Assembly: GCA_949357655.1 (NCBI GenBank)
Contig: CASHTG010000020.1
Coordinates: forward strand, 248,001 to 312,000
Source: Parascedosporium putredinis
Taxonomy: Eukaryota; Ascomycota; Sordariomycetes; Microascales; Microascaceae
Length of the DNA: 64,000 nt
Reading direction: 5' to 3'
The notes beneath the pieces are model-generated. The model was given only the letters and a program-made list of their open reading frames with translations, was not told the DNA's origin and ran no database searches. Positions 37,905 through 50,334 of the stretch are shown here, one piece after another. Every line of letters starts with the position of its first letter. Positions within the stretch are counted from its first letter, which is position 1. Position numbers and translations under genes: made by a program.

Positions 37905-40878
37905 TGACGACAGAGCAACGACATATCGCTTTCCATTTCCTCGGTTTTTCTCCTATATCTCTATCTGCGTTCGGATTGCGCGTCCTTTTCTTGATTCCCA
38001 ATGCTTTTCTCTCTCGTCCTATTCGGCCTTGTTTCCTTTCCTTGCATATACCTCTCCGTTCAGCTAGCTTTTGATTCTTTTGATCCTTTTTTTTTTCCTT
38101 GCGTTTCCGTCTTGGCATCTCCTTTCGTCATTTCCTATCGTCATCTTAGCTCGCGTCTTTTCTTTTTCCTTTTTTTTTTCCTTTCCTTTTATTCCTACCT
38201 TCCATTTCAGCGCAAGGCGGAAAGGCGTGTGGGTCGGACGGAGTTGGCTGCTTTTACATCTTCCTCCCCCAAGCCGCCCTCCTGCCGTAGGAACCAGTGC
38301 TTTCCCTCCCACGTGTTAGTTATCAAGGACTTGATGGCAGCAGTTGGCGGCGTTGCCTGGCTCGGGCGGGCAGGACGGCTCGGGAAAGGTCGTATCTACC
38401 TTGTGTTCGCATACAGTCTCTTGAGAATTTTCGGCATTATCATGGTTGGTGAAATTTTCATGGGGGATTCCAAGGAAGAAACAAGGGCAGGAATTTTGGA
38501 CCACAGGACGGGCTTACAGGACAGCACAAACGGGTCCTGCTTGTGTGGGCGACTGGGTTATACACAGCGCGGCCGGTATTTAGACACAAGCGGCGGCGCT
38601 ACCTAATAACCTGCGTGAGCAGGAAATGTTGGCTGGTCCATATGGGTTTCTCGTCGGATTTCTTTTTTCTTTTTGGCTTTCTCTTTACTTTCTCTCTTCT
38701 CTCTTTGAGCCTGGTTTTCTCCTTTGTCTTGTCTTTTTTCTTTCTTCTCTTACTCCTCTTACTCTACTCTTCTCTCCATGTGTTTTTATAAGCTTGAGGG
38801 CACTTTTTCCTACTTTTCTCTTTCTTTATCTCACCTTTTTACCGACTTATTAATGTCCTTGTTACTACAAGTATACTCTACCTGGTCGTCCTTGTTCCAG
38901 ATTCATACCGCTCCCTTGTCTGATACCTGTTCTCTCTCCAGGTCTGAGGATGTTTCTTCCCCTTTTAGGACACTCGCTTTGGTTCAGTCCAAGTCTTCAT
39001 GCCTCCCTCACTCTGGGTTGGCCTCTGTTCCTTGCCCTGTTGCCGTTTTCATTTCTCTATCTCCTTATATCCATGCAGCTTCTTTTCTTTCCTACTTGGT
39101 TTCCAATCTCTCCTCTTTTCCTTATCAAATTTGCGTGCCTTTCTCATTTCCTTTTCTCTTTCCTTATTCAGCTCTCTTTCCTTTTATCAACCATCCCGGC
39201 TTAGGATGTTGGCAGGGCTCGCAACAGATTGCTTTTAGTACCCCGGCAGTAGCAGGGCAACCTGCGATTCGTTGCTGTCCGATCTCGATCATCCCCCTTA
39301 AGAACGGTGATGATGGTCCTCCGCGGGATAATCTTGAGCCCGGAAGGGGCAAAGTCGAGATGAGGGGAACGTGATACGGCCAGCGAGCCATCGGCCCTGG
39401 CCCTGTTCGCGCAGAAGAAACACTGTCGGCGAAAGCCGTTTCTCCTCTGGGAATTTGATATCGATGCCCTTTTCATTTTTCATTTGTCTTTTTCTCTCTT
39501 TCTCTTCTCCTTTTTCTCACCTTTCAAAACTTGACCTTTATTTCCTTATTCTCCTATGTCAATGACTGTCTTGTCATCGTCGTGAACTCGCGCGTTTTGC
39601 AATAGCGCAAAGTGTATAACCATAAATAGCGTTTCTCGACGAGTCCATAGCATTTCTGCAGCAATATAGCAAGAATTCTCTCTGCTCCAAACCACTTTCA
39701 TTCTCTCGATGTCCCTGTGCCTCTCATGTATATGTGACCTATGCCGTTGTTCGCCTTGGAGATACGATAATGCACGGCCTTGAATGCCACTGACCCCTCC
39801 GAAACCCTCTCGATACTTACCCCAATGTACTTGTTTCGCACAAGTTGGTTGGTGGTCTTGCCTCGTTCGGGTTTGGGGAAAGATCGTACCACTTTATTCC
39901 TTCCCACATAGGTTCCACCCGGCATGTGCGCGAGATACCCAGGGGCTAATAGTCTTCGTTCATTGGCAACTTAGAAGGACGGATCATTGATTGATGCGAA
40001 GAAGGTCATGCGCACTCTGCGAACATTGGTGGACTTTTTAGCTCTAGCTTACATAGCTCCTTCCTGATCTTGTCGAGGAAACCCCGGGGCGAGGGTGCCC
40101 GCCGGCCCGTTGCTACGGACTGTTCCTGCCCAGCGTTAACGTGAAACTAGCGGTCACGACCGTCTATTGTACGAGGGTGTGCGCCGCGCGGGAAGGCGCC
40201 GGCCGCCGAAACGCCTTCCCCGAGCGGCTTCGGATATGAAATTGGAGGTGGGAAGTCTTGGGGCAGGACCGTTCCCCGGCCTCCTTCTGAAAATGAAATG
40301 CATTCCTCCTTCACATCTTGTAGCCGTACCAACTCTGCCGCCTCTCTTTTCTGCCACTCCTCGGAACCGCCTTTTGCTTTGGGAAAGGGTAACCGTAATT
40401 GTCATATGGCGAGGCTGCTGTAGCCACGTTAAAGGCTTCAACGGGCTCGGAGGGCCCTTACCTTTCACAGCGATGTAAACTCTTTTACGCCGTCGCTCTT
40501 GCGTCTTCTCAAACTAGTTGAGCGACGATGGAGTCTTTGTTGAGATGCCGTGGGTCCCCGGGTTCTTCTACTGCTCTTGTTGCCCTCGTCTTCTCCGTCT
40601 TCTTCCTCCTCGCTCTCACCATCTCGTAAACTCTGCCTTTCATCATTCCACTGCTGTTAACATCCTCTTCGCATCTTTCTGGGCTCACCCTAATTCTTAA
40701 CACTTGCACTGCATCCATCTCGACATATTTCTGACTGAGCAGGCGTGGAAATTCCCATTAATACACAAATCTCCTATCCTTCATTCTAACGATATCTCCT
40801 GAACCCACTTCTGCAGAGAAGAAGAGCAAAAGAAAACCCCCTACCGAAATAGCGTCCTTCCATCTTGATCCTGTGAAC
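37905..40878. other. 3 kb intergenic region (transcription factor / GH16)
   Basis: The left 1.2 kb is extremely T- and CT-rich on the + strand (long TTTTC blocks around 38060-38200 and 38640-38830), as expected of 3' flank and transcribed untranslated sequence. The rest is mixed. Open frames here reflect pyrimidine bias (Phe, Ser, Leu); none shows a recognised motif. Confidence 0.5.
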
Positions 40879-42145
40879 ATGCTTCCCAACGGTGTCACCG
40901 CTGCCGTCGTTGTTGCCCTCGCAGCCTCGTTGGTGCCGACGGCCGAGGCAGACTGCGAATGCGGGTATGCCACGAGCGTTGGCGGTGCAAAGGAGAGAAC
41001 TGTTTTCACGGAGCTTTTGGAGTCGGATTTTACTCGTCTAAGCAATTTTGGAAGCGAGACCAACTGGATGCTTCCCTCATTCAACATCACCAAAGAGGAG
41101 ACTCATGGCATTTATGGTCTCAACTTTCGGCCCAGCAATGTGATAAACTTTGCCAACAAAAAGGCCCCTTTGGCACGCGCCGAGCTTGTCAAGCCTGTGA
41201 CGTCTCCGGACGATGGCCTTGAGCTCGTGGTGAGCAGCAAACTTGATCAAGATATGGCCTCTGTCGCAGAGTTGGACTCTCGCCGTGCTGATCTGAAGTA
41301 TGGATCTTACCGCACCAGCATGAAGTTGACGAATGTTCCCGGCACTTGTGCCGCGTTCTTCTGGGTAAGTCTCCTCAATTTGAAGCATTTGCAGACTAGA
41401 GGAATCGATGCTGACGCCAGGGGCACGGGCTAGTATTTCAACGAGACTCAGGAAATTGACATGGAGTTTCTGTCGAGGGAATTTAATCCCCAGGCTGGCC
41501 TATACCCAGTGAACCTTATCGTTCAGTCACCTAGAGCAGCAGACACAGACTATGATGCCCGCAAATCCGGTAACTATATCCGGGCGGACCTTCCCTTCAA
41601 CCCGACCTCGGATTACCATGAATACCGCTTTGATTTCCTTCCCGGTGAAGTTCACTTCTACGCTGATGGTAAGATTCTGGCAAGGATTTCGGGCGCTGCG
41701 GTCCCCGAAAACCCTGGCCACCTTATCCTCCAGCATTGGAGCAACGGGAACAGCATCTGGTCGGGAGGCCCGCCTGCCCAAGACACTGCCATCTCGGTGC
41801 GGTACGTCAAGGCCTATTTCAACTCTACCGATGCAACGCAGCAGCATGCCTCAAAGGTGAAGTGTGGGCAGGCGAAAGACAAGAAGAAGGCCATCTGTGA
41901 AATTCCCGATATCGGCGCCAACAAGTCTGCGGAGACATTCTTTTTAGCAAGCTAAGGAAGAACCAAACCCTTACCAAGGTCATGGCCAACACGACTAGCA
42001 TGGGCAATAGCAGCCGGAATACTAGCCATCCAACTAACGCTAATGAGAATGAGGAGGAGGAGGGCAGCGCCAGCATAGGGGTGTTCCAGCGAGCCTTTTT
42101 GTCTTGTGGGCGACTATTGTTTTTGCGGCGGTGTTCACTCTGTAA
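40879..42145 (+). CDS. Secreted GH16 glycoside hydrolase with GPI-type tail
   Basis: Beta-glucanase or transglycosidase-like enzyme of the cell surface; exact substrate not readable. Exons 40879-41364 and 41434-42145, intron 69 bp, phase 0. A signal peptide MLPNGVTAAVVVALAASLVP ends near TAEA, followed by a Cys motif DCECGY. The catalytic GH16 motif is EIDMEF: Glu169 nucleophile, Asp171, Glu173 acid/base. Later HEYRFDFLPGEVHFYADGK and QHWSNGNSIWSGGPP are family stretches. A first stop at 41953 is reached only because of a T5 run (41941-41945); in the next frame an Asn/Ser/Thr-rich linker continues, and after a G4 run (42078-42081) a hydrophobic end SLFVLWATIVFAAVFTL reaches a stop. With both breaks the total is divisible by three (399 residues) and the tail looks like a GPI-anchor signal. 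The ATG at 40879 is preferred; the frame is open upstream but has no earlier ATG. Confidence 0.88.
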
Positions 42146-43179
42146 ACCGCGTCAGCACGGCGAGAGAGCCTAACGGGCTCAGCTATAATGGCCTTTACGG
42201 GACACTACCGTTGTGCTAGTGGCAGCCAAGGGCCAGCCCTGCGGGCGGGTGGGGATGAGGGAAGTCTAGAGATTGTGGCTTCACTTTGTTATCGTCATGA
42301 TTGGAATTTTGATATTGCTAGAGCCAGTGATAGGTTAACCGAGGCCGGGCTCGGTGGTGTACCTCTCGTTTAAGCAGAATATTATTGAATCGCGTTTGGA
42401 AGACTTTTTGATTCAGCAATGGTGCATTGAAAGATGAGACCTTTGATATAAGCGGTGCGTGAAAATGCCTGCGAAGACGAGTGTGATGTAATTTGGGCCC
42501 GCGAGGTGGAAAATCGGTGCCAGGAGTGTCACAAGTTGGTAGTCAGGTGGACCCTTGATGCAGGTTCGCGGGCGAGGAATGATGGTGTTGCACACAGCCG
42601 ATGGGAAGTGCGGCAACGCCATGACTGGTCACGAACAAGTCAGAATAAGACCGGGGCCTCGAAACGGTAAGGTGGGACAACCACGGACTAGGGCTTCACT
42701 GTGGAGAGTAAGACATTGATGCGATTAGACGCATCACCATGGGGCGCGACGGTCGCCAGTTCACAACGAGGCGGGCCACTCGGAACCAGAGGAAAGGAGG
42801 GGCAGCCTGGTTTGGAGTGGTGACCGCCCTAATTACCGGCATTCGTTGATGCAGTCTGCCAAAGGATGATACAAAGCTGACATGGCATGCGACCAGTGTA
42901 TTGGAACTGATGATGATATATCCAAGAGGGTGGCCCTGCCTCTGAGCCGGGTAACTCATCTCTTCTGCCTTTTCTCTTTTGCCCCCTTTGCATCTCACAT
43001 CGCACTTTTCTTTTGCTCATTTTTCGGGCTCGTTTAATCCGTTACATCTCCCTCCGAAACCGACCGGTCCGCATCGGCCCCACTACGGAGCTCATCGTGA
43101 CAGCCACCGACCCGAAGGAAAATTCGCGACCGAGCACAAAGAGAACTCGAATCAACGTAAGGGAGGAAAGAAGAGAACG
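42146..43179. other. Intergenic region (GH16 / cysteine-tailed protein)
   Basis: About 1 kb holding the GH16 3' flank and the promoter and leader of the next gene (CT-rich from about 42960). No further gene-like frame is seen. Confidence 0.5.
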
Positions 43180-43774
43180 ATGGATTCGCGAAGGGATAAT
43201 GTGATTGTAGACGAGCCGGTGAAGCGACCCGAGCCCGTCATGCATGCTGGACAACGAGTTGAGGACGCTTTGACGAGCGAGCAGCCTGTAAGTTTTCGTA
43301 TCATGCGAGGCGAGGAGATTCTTTCTCTTGTTCCGGGAAGATTATCAGGTTTTCTGGGAATGAGGCGTGGGGGCGGAGCATCAGTCCACTGACGCAAGAC
43401 CTAAAATATTTCCCATCGAATAGAAGCCGCAAGAGCCGATGAGTATGAACGGCGCCCAGAGCAGGTTGAGGGGAGGTGGTGATGGCGGCGTAAGTCTTTG
43501 TGTTTGTCTACCCCTTTTTTCTATTTCCTTTCTCCTTTTCCACATCCTCCGTCTTTTATCACCCTTTTTTCTTTTTTTTTTTTTCCTACGTTTCGTAGCT
43601 CGTGGTTTCCAGTCCTCCTCCCGACTCCTAGACCGTTGCGCAAACCTGACGGGCTCGCCCATGGCCATATCGTGGAAAGGCTAACCATACAATGGGGACA
43701 CGACCAAACAGGCGATTTGCTGCGGAATCTGCGCTGGACTTTGCTGCTTCGAGTGCCTGGATTGTTGCTGCTAA
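43180..43774 (+). CDS. Small protein with cysteine-rich C-terminal tail (CYSTM-like)
   Basis: A 78-residue protein in three exons: 43180-43287, 43424-43489, 43712-43774. Each intron (136 and 222 bp) is phase 0, with perfect GTAAGT donors, branch sites CACTGAC and GCTAACC, and acceptors AATAG and ACAG; no frame break is needed. The N-terminal half is polar and Pro-rich (MDSRRDNVIVDEPVKRPEP), followed by SRLRGGGDGG and a tail with nine Cys in 18 residues: CCGICAGLCCFECLDCCC, then stop. Fungal genomes carry small proteins of this plan (polar Pro/Gln-rich head, RLRGG, Cys-rich tail ending CC), thought to sit at the plasma membrane and linked to stress tolerance in the CYSTM group. The assignment rests on pattern memory, not a search. 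It converges on arl1. Confidence 0.72.
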
Positions 43775-45019
43775 ACCCGCGCCATGACGACCTGGGGACA
43801 GATGAATGAGCCGATGACCTACGATACCCATCCTTGTTAACTTTCGCTATTCTCTTTGGTCTGGTTTTCTATTTACTTTCCACCTCTTTTGGACTCAGTT
43901 TAGGATAGGGATAGTTGGTGATGATAGCGTAATGCGGTATTGGATGTTGGAGTTTTGACAGAGCGCGGCGGTGGCTTGTAGGAGGGAGACAATGGGATCG
44001 GATTAGGCTCACATAGAAACGTATTCATGATTTCCAATTCATATCTATCTTGCGTGCGGACCTTGACCAGTACACGCCTACACGAAGGCAAAGACGTGCC
44101 CTCTTACCTAGTCGGCCCCCAATACAAGGCCACCTGTTTACCGGTTGGCGGCCGAGGAGGGAGTTTGCATTCACGATCCACCATGTCAGGGTGTCGTAGC
44201 CCTCTTTCCCTTATTGAGGCTGCGTGCGATTATGATGATGTTCAGCCCAGCTGCCCCCACGCGGAGAAAATGCAAGGCGCGAAAAGATGAGGCGGGGCCC
44301 CTGTCCACCATGTTCGTCACTCCCTCCATGCTTAATACCCTTGTGTCCTCGTTTATCAAGTATCGGTGAGGCAAGGCTGGTGGATGGTAAGAGTGAACGA
44401 CGGAACCTTTGATCGTACAACCGGATGCTCTGGCTGTGTCACGTATGCCATGTACAGCTTGATTCCCCTCGCCGCCGCCGGCTCTTGGAGCCTCCCAGCA
44501 CATCAAAGGAAGCTGAGGTCTTCTGTTTCTGTTCCTTTTCCCTCGGGGGAACCAAGCAAAAACGGGACAGAGGGGCGAAGGGGGATACACGAGCGAGTGG
44601 AAAGAACAAAAGGAGTATTATTAGGTATTATTACGCACGGAGGTTGGTTCTTGTTTGGATAGCTTTCTTCTTCTCTTCTCAAGTGAATTGTTTCTTCCCC
44701 CTTTTTCTTTCATTTGATGACCGCTCATTCCTGGTATATTGGTCCCTGAAATGTTTGTACAGAAAATTGCCGCGCCAGCCCCGTCACCTCGGCTTGGTCA
44801 CTTGCTCGCTGTACTCGCGGTGAGCGAGGGCAGGAGGCCTGCCGTTGGTATTCGCGTTTCGCTACCCAGAACCCCCTCTGTGTTCATCATCAGTCATTCT
44901 TCTCATTTATATCCCGTATCTATATACCGCTTTGTTGTGGTGTGCATTGCGTGTGGGCGGGTGATGGGCCGCGCCCACCGCATGAGTAAGTGTGGGTTCA
45001 TGTCTATGCGCGGGGTCAT
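43775..45019. other. Convergent 3' region (cysteine-tailed protein / arl1)
   Basis: About 1.2 kb with no recognisable gene. Short open frames occur on both strands without motifs or paired splice sites. Confidence 0.5.
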
Positions 45020-45961
45020 CTACTCCGAATTTACGGTGGTCTGGAAACGAAGAAGGCAAGTCAGTCCATGGTTCTCTCCCTATTTCCCTCTCTCTTCCCC
45101 TGTTGGACTACGTCCACCGTGTGCCATCGGATTGACATAATTTCCCCGAGGTGCAAGGGGGTGTTAGAAAAAACTTACCACGAGCCAGTCCATGCCCTCG
45201 TTGATGCCCGAACCGTCTACGGCCGAGCAGGCCACAATTGTCCAGTTCCGGTCCCTCAACTCGCCAAGCCTCAGAGCCTCGGAAATCTCCGCCGCACCCT
45301 TGGCGCCGGGCTGGTCCTGCTTGTTGGCGAAGACGAGGAGAGAGGCGTCCTTGAGCTCGTCCTCGTTGAGCATGGCGCCGAGCTCGTCGGCCGCCGTCTG
45401 CAGGCGCTCGATATCGGTGGAATCGACGACGAAGATGACGGCTGCCGTGTTGGCGTAGTAGCACCTCCAGTAAGGGCGGATGCTAGTTTGGCCTCCGAGA
45501 TCCTGTAGGAGAGAAGAGAAGAAGGCGCGCGTTAGGTGGGTAACTTGATAGGATGGACGGCGCACCGAGGCAGGCCCTAGCACGTGCGCAAGGCACGACA
45601 ACATGAAAAAGGGAAGGAAAAAGGGGGAGAAGACGTACCCAGACATTGAAGTTGAGGTTCTTGTATGTTACGGACTCGACGTTGAAACCTATCGTGGGTA
45701 TGGTTGTGACGACCTCGCCAACCTTGAGCCTGTATAGTAGTGTGGTCTTGCCGGCGTTGTCCTGTGGAGGCGATAACGGTGAGCTTCAAGAACCCTTCGT
45801 CGCCGCGCATTTCCCCTCCTCATCTCATACCATCCCTCATTGCGATCCGGAGAGCTATTGGAGGGCTAGGGGTGGAAGTCGCTTACCAGACCCAAGATCA
45901 AGATCCTGATTTCCTTCTTGGAGAACAGAAGGCCTGACAGCCAAGACACGGAGTTGCCCAT
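45020..45961 (-). CDS. arl1: ADP-ribosylation factor-like GTPase Arl1
   Basis: Golgi GTPase that recruits golgins and controls trans-Golgi traffic. Four exons: 45961-45887, 45761-45639, 45502-45179, 45040-45020; introns 125, 136 and 138 bp, all phase 0. 180 residues, the normal family length. Seen: Gly2 (MGNSVSWLSG) for N-myristoylation, G1 GLDNAGKT at residues 24-31 (split by intron 1), switch 1 with IPTIGFNVE, WDLGGQTSIRPYWRCYY, which is the Arl1 signature, G4 NKQD, and a C-terminal end WLVTTVNSE encoded mostly by the tiny last exon. No frame break. The divergent neighbour is rpl39. Confidence 0.94.
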
Positions 45962-46848
45962 CGTGGAAGGTACGGGTTTTGCTTTTTTCTTCTTGTTTTT
46001 CTTTTCTTTCTTTTGCTCCGGGCAAAACTGGACTCTATCTGCAGCGTGTGGTGCTACGGTTGAAGAAGTGGAAGAGAAAGGACGTTGATGGTTGGAAGGG
46101 AGGAGGGGGAAAGGAGGGTCGGGGAGGCCGACGAAGAGCGGATCGTCGAAAGGCAAGGCAGCGGAATTCAACGGTGAAGGGGGGCCGGTTTCCCTTTCAG
46201 AATGGGCTCAAAGGACTCTTTTGTCTGAAAAGGGGCGGGTTCAGAAACCTGGCCTCCCAAATTATCTGCTAGCTTGGAAAAGGAAGAGAAGAGAGAAGAA
46301 GCGAAATATCCCACACCCTGGTATTATAATGCGTCTGCAAGGGAGAAAAACAAAGAAAGGAGAATGATAGTAAGATGGAAGGGAAAAAGGCAATATAATT
46401 TAATGATCACAAGGGTTCAAAAATTGATGCTCACCCAAGGGACAAATTATAGGCACATGCTGCCATTTCCTTTTGTTCTCTACTATTCGTCCCTCGCCCA
46501 GCCATGACATTGTTTGGGCCAGGGTCATCCTTGAGAGAGAGCGCTGGTCAAGGCGGCGGCACTGCCACACCCTCGTCTTGGATAGCGCCACAGAAAAATG
46601 GCAGAGTGTGGCGGGCGGGACCAGTCTTCAAGTTTTGACCTGGTGATGCCTGGACTGAGGAGGGGTGGTCTTTCACGTGCCCGGAGTGGATCAACCACAA
46701 CCAATGAGAGCGCGCGGTGCATTTTGGAAGGGCCACAAACCCTCATTCTAGCAAATTTCCTTGGGTCTGAATTTAACATCCCTCCTCCTACTCTCAGAAC
46801 ATCACCACCTTAATTCGACTCGACATATCGACAATCGAAACCGTCAAG
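45962..46848. other. Divergent promoter region (arl1 / rpl39)
   Basis: 887 bases between the two starts. The left half is purine-rich on the + strand (arl1 leader read from the other strand). A CCAAT word lies 144 bp before the rpl39 ATG. No gene is seen. Confidence 0.5.
46701..46705 (+). promoter_or_regulatory. CCAAT box upstream of rpl39
   Basis: A CCAAT pentamer within ACAACCAATGAG, 144 bases upstream of the start codon and oriented with the gene. CCAAT is the core bound by the fungal Hap complex. The word alone is weak evidence. Confidence 0.3.
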
Positions 46849-47482
46849 ATGCCGGTATGTTTTCCTTGCACCTTCTCATAGCCGATAATTAAAGCCCTCC
46901 CGTCGACGCCATCCGAGAACCCTCGATCGCCTTGGTTCGCCTCGTCCCACTTCAGCCGGGAAGAGGAAACGAAAGCGGACAAGAAAAACCATGGGCGACG
47001 AGAGGATGGTGGCCGACGGGGGCGGCTTTCGTTATTTTTATGGCATAGGAGGGAATACTAGAAATTTCCCTCTTGCTCTAGAATGGCACCTGCTCACATT
47101 TACTGACCTTTGAATGTTTGCCGGCATCTAGAGCCACAAGTCTTTCCGTACCAAGCAGAAGCTTGCGAAGGCGCAGAAGCAGAACCGCCCCATCCCTCAC
47201 TGGATCCGTCTGCGAACCAACAACACCATTAGGTACGATTCGTCCCCGTTGCCATTTCACTTCCCGGTTCTCGGCTTGAGGAAGCCCTGCTGTGATCAGC
47301 AACTATGCGCCGGGGTCTTGTTTAGACCGGCCTTGCCACACACCGGGCATATGCTGGCTGAGGACCTCGGTCAACCTTGAGGGATCTCGATCGACCAAGA
47401 AGCTCTTGCTAATCTCTCTTCGCTTCACCACAGGTACAACTCCAAGAGGAGGCACTGGCGCAAGACCCGCATCGGCCTCTAA
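46849..47482 (+). CDS. rpl39: 60S ribosomal protein eL39
   Basis: Small basic protein lining the peptide exit tunnel of the large ribosomal subunit. Exons 46849-46854, 47132-47232, 47434-47482; introns 277 and 201 bp. The first exon encodes only Met-Pro, a common design for fungal ribosomal protein genes, with the large first intron right after it. Seen: SHKSFRTKQKLAKAQKQNRP, IPHWIRLRTNN and the ending RHWRKTRIGL. 51 residues, exactly the family length, with no frame break. No single open frame shows it because the longest exon is 101 bases. Confidence 0.97.
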
Positions 47483-49095
47483 ATTACTCGCCTCTACTTT
47501 GCACTCCGTTTTCTACTCCGCAATGCCCATCGCCGAATCTATCTCTCCGCACGAGCTCGAGGCCGCACCCCCGTCCAGCGCACTTCCCGAGGCCTAATAA
47601 ACAGTCTTTGACGGATATGTGAACGCTCGCCTTCTTCTCAAGGACAAGAAAAGAACAAAAAAGAAGTCTCTGTCGGAAACGGGATGGAGCGTTGTGTTTA
47701 CGAAAATCAAAATTAGAAAGGAAGAGAAAACGGGCGGCAACCAAAGAGAGAGGTGGGAAGGGGGAGAAGAACGTTGTTTTCTTTCTTCTTGTTTTCTTAC
47801 CATGACGGAAATGAGGGAAGAAATGTTTTCCTTTCTTTGATAAGGAGGAAGATTGATAGCGGTATTCTCGCGGTTTTCAAAAAGAAAAATGGCTCCTTAA
47901 CGAAACGGAAATGGCGAAGGGCACACAACCGGTGTTGGGCTTCATGTGTTTTTACAAAAACAAACAGGCCGTTATTTTCTTCTTTTTCCAAGGCCAGCTC
48001 TCTTCGTGATCCTCCCCGGGACTATTATTCCCTACCTGGCTTGCCAACTTGTAGCACCCGCTTTCTATCTCTTTCCCTTTTGTTTTCCTACTTGATAGAA
48101 GGTCCATCATGTCCGTTGGCGGAGAGGGGGCTCCTCGTCCCGGCATCCAGTATGGTTCCCCACACCCTCCTTGAATCACCAGTAAGCGTGCAAGCAAGAA
48201 ACGGCATAGCTGACAGGCCCTACGCCTTCCCTGTCCCTGCATGGATTTCTGCTCCCCACGGCCATCGGGCTGGCTGGCAATTCTGCAATGTGTTGCTATG
48301 GTTTGCTCGTAATCGTAAAGCCACATTCCGTTGTAGATTTTTAGAAAAAAATAAAAATAAAGAACCCCCGACCAACTCGGTCTGCGCGGATTAGCATGTC
48401 ACGGAGCAAACGGGCATGTTTTCCGCCGTTTGAGGGAAGAGCATAAGAGACATAAATGGACCTCGTCATCATCACCATCGGTATTCTCAACGTCATGGTC
48501 AAAATTGCATAAATCCCATTTCTAATGATGAACAACTAATAATCAGATGCCCTAATGGAGGAGGGAATGAGAGGATAAAAAGGAATGAAAAAAACCGCCG
48601 ATAAAACCCGGGCTCGTCCATTTTTTGTTAAGGTTTAGGCATTACTTTGGGCATTACCACATAGCCGTCGACTCGCAGAGGGGACAAGAGGACCAGCAAG
48701 GGGCTTCGAAACGTGAAAAAAAGAGAGTTGAGAGCCACGAGGGGGTCCTCGGGAACAAAAAGGACGAGGTGAAGCAGCAATAAACTCCCACGCTCCTGTA
48801 TAGCTCGTCGAATCCCGCCACCATCCATCCATTCTTTCGATACGGGTTGACCACTCGTTCCGAACGAGGGAAACCCCTTCCTTTCAGGCTTGCCCATGAA
48901 TAAGGCCATGATGGGCATTTCCCATCCCATCAGTTCCACCCCGTACCCTTTAACCAGTCCGGTACTTGAGGAATAACTAAGAATGAAGAAAAAGAGCGGC
49001 CGAGGAGGCAACCGCTCTTGACAAGCTCCTGTTGTCATGCAAAAAAAAAACCATAGCGCTGATCAATGGATAGAGAAGGTTTTGATTTTCCTCTC
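47483..49095. other. Convergent 3' region (rpl39 / skp1)
   Basis: 1.6 kb without a recognisable gene. A/G-rich just after rpl39, then T-rich toward 48350, with an A-rich patch (AAAAAATAAAAATAAAG) near 48345-48361. Confidence 0.5.
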
Positions 49096-49853
49096 TTAAC
49101 GGTCCTCGGCCCACTCGTTCTCCCGGCGAATCTGCTCCTCCTCCTCTGGAGTGAAATCGTTGGTGATGTTAAAAGTCTTCCGGATTTCATCGGGGACTTT
49201 CCCTTGATCATGTTCGCAACGGTCTTGCATCCGACATCGAGGAGAGGCTTGATATCGAGATAGTTGGAGGCCTACGTTCAAGGTGGTTAGCAAACAGTTC
49301 ATTTTGGCAAGATGCGGTGAGCGCTGCGAGATCTAATGAGAGAGTGGGAGGAAGGGGTTCGATCCATACTAAAATGATCTCGAAAAGCATCTCCTGGTCG
49401 ACCTGCATGAATTTCTGATCCCACTCATCGATTTCGGTCATCTTCTTACGAGCCGCATCGTCATCATCTTGGTTGGTGGGAGGGTCGTTGCGGTGGTGGT
49501 CGCACCACTCAATGACTTTCCGAAGGACGGCGTCATTGACGTTAGGGATAGGAATGGGGTTCTCCTTGGAGATGGAAGAATCACCCAAGTCGTCGAGCAT
49601 GTTCTTGATGAGCATGGAGCGCTCGGCGACCACACGGTCTGGTGGCAAACAGGTGGATTAGCGACTTCTCACTTTCTTCCTAGCTCCATCGCCCTGCGCA
49701 GCGCAAAGCGAGGACCTCATTGCGAATTTGCGAGCGAGGGCGCGAACTCGCGAGGGGAGGGCTTGTTTGTTTCGACTTACCGACTTCTTGGACTACTCCG
49801 TCATTGCTGGCGAGCCAGGTGGACTTGGAAGTGGCGGGCTTAGGGTCGGCCAT
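49096..49853 (-). CDS. skp1: SCF ubiquitin ligase adaptor Skp1
   Basis: Links F-box proteins to cullin in SCF ubiquitin ligases; the Aspergillus equivalent is SconC. Exons 49853-49781, 49638-49370, 49271-49096; introns 142 and 98 bp. Starts MADPKPATSKSTWLASNDG. Seen: RVVAERSMLIKNMLDDLG, the acidic loop, WDQKFMQVDQEMLFEIILAS, NYLDIKPLLDVGCKTVANMI, KGKSP, then EIRKTFNITNDFTPEEE and the invariant end ENEWAEDR. The frame breaks at the G4 run 49192-49195 (a C run in the coding strand), where KSPDE needs one more C; with it the protein is 172 residues, the normal length. The break would replace the F-box-contacting C-terminal helix, so a real mutation would be lethal or nearly so; error is likelier. 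Confidence 0.95.
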
Positions 49854-50334
49854 TTTGTGTGTGGGGTTGGAGGGGTGTTGAGAGAGAGGAGAGAGAGGGA
49901 GGGGCTGTGTGCTTGATGGGATAAAAATAGGGACGAACAATTCTAAGCGATTGGAAAGCTTAGAATTGGGGGAAAAACGAAAAAGGTGTGAGAGTTAAGC
50001 GTGTGGGTGTGGGTGAGTAGGTTGGTGATAAAATCATCCAGGTGGGAATGTCTGGAAGAGGTGCTTTGCAGGTGAGAGAGACCGACGCAAGTTATAAAGT
50101 GGGAGAGGCTGTGAGGGGAGGAGGGGTTGGAGCCTAGTGCTGAAATAACTTGATGTATTTAAGAGGAGAGAGGCTGTGGTGGGTTGGTTCGATCCTACTA
50201 TATCTACAAGTAGATGGTTAGGGGCTGATTGAAGAGGATGGTAAGAAGTGACTGCCTGTGCTGCTCCACTTGGGACGAAGCTACTTGTACTGCTCCAGTA
50301 TCGTCTACAGTGTGGAGGTTGACGGTTGACCACT

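Noticed and set aside
43424..43684. Alternative third exon of the cysteine-tailed protein using the TCGTAG acceptor near 43600
   Set aside because: It yields a short tail ending PPPDS without the cysteine pattern, and the downstream acceptor at 43711 has a better branch site and gives the recognisable Cys-rich end.
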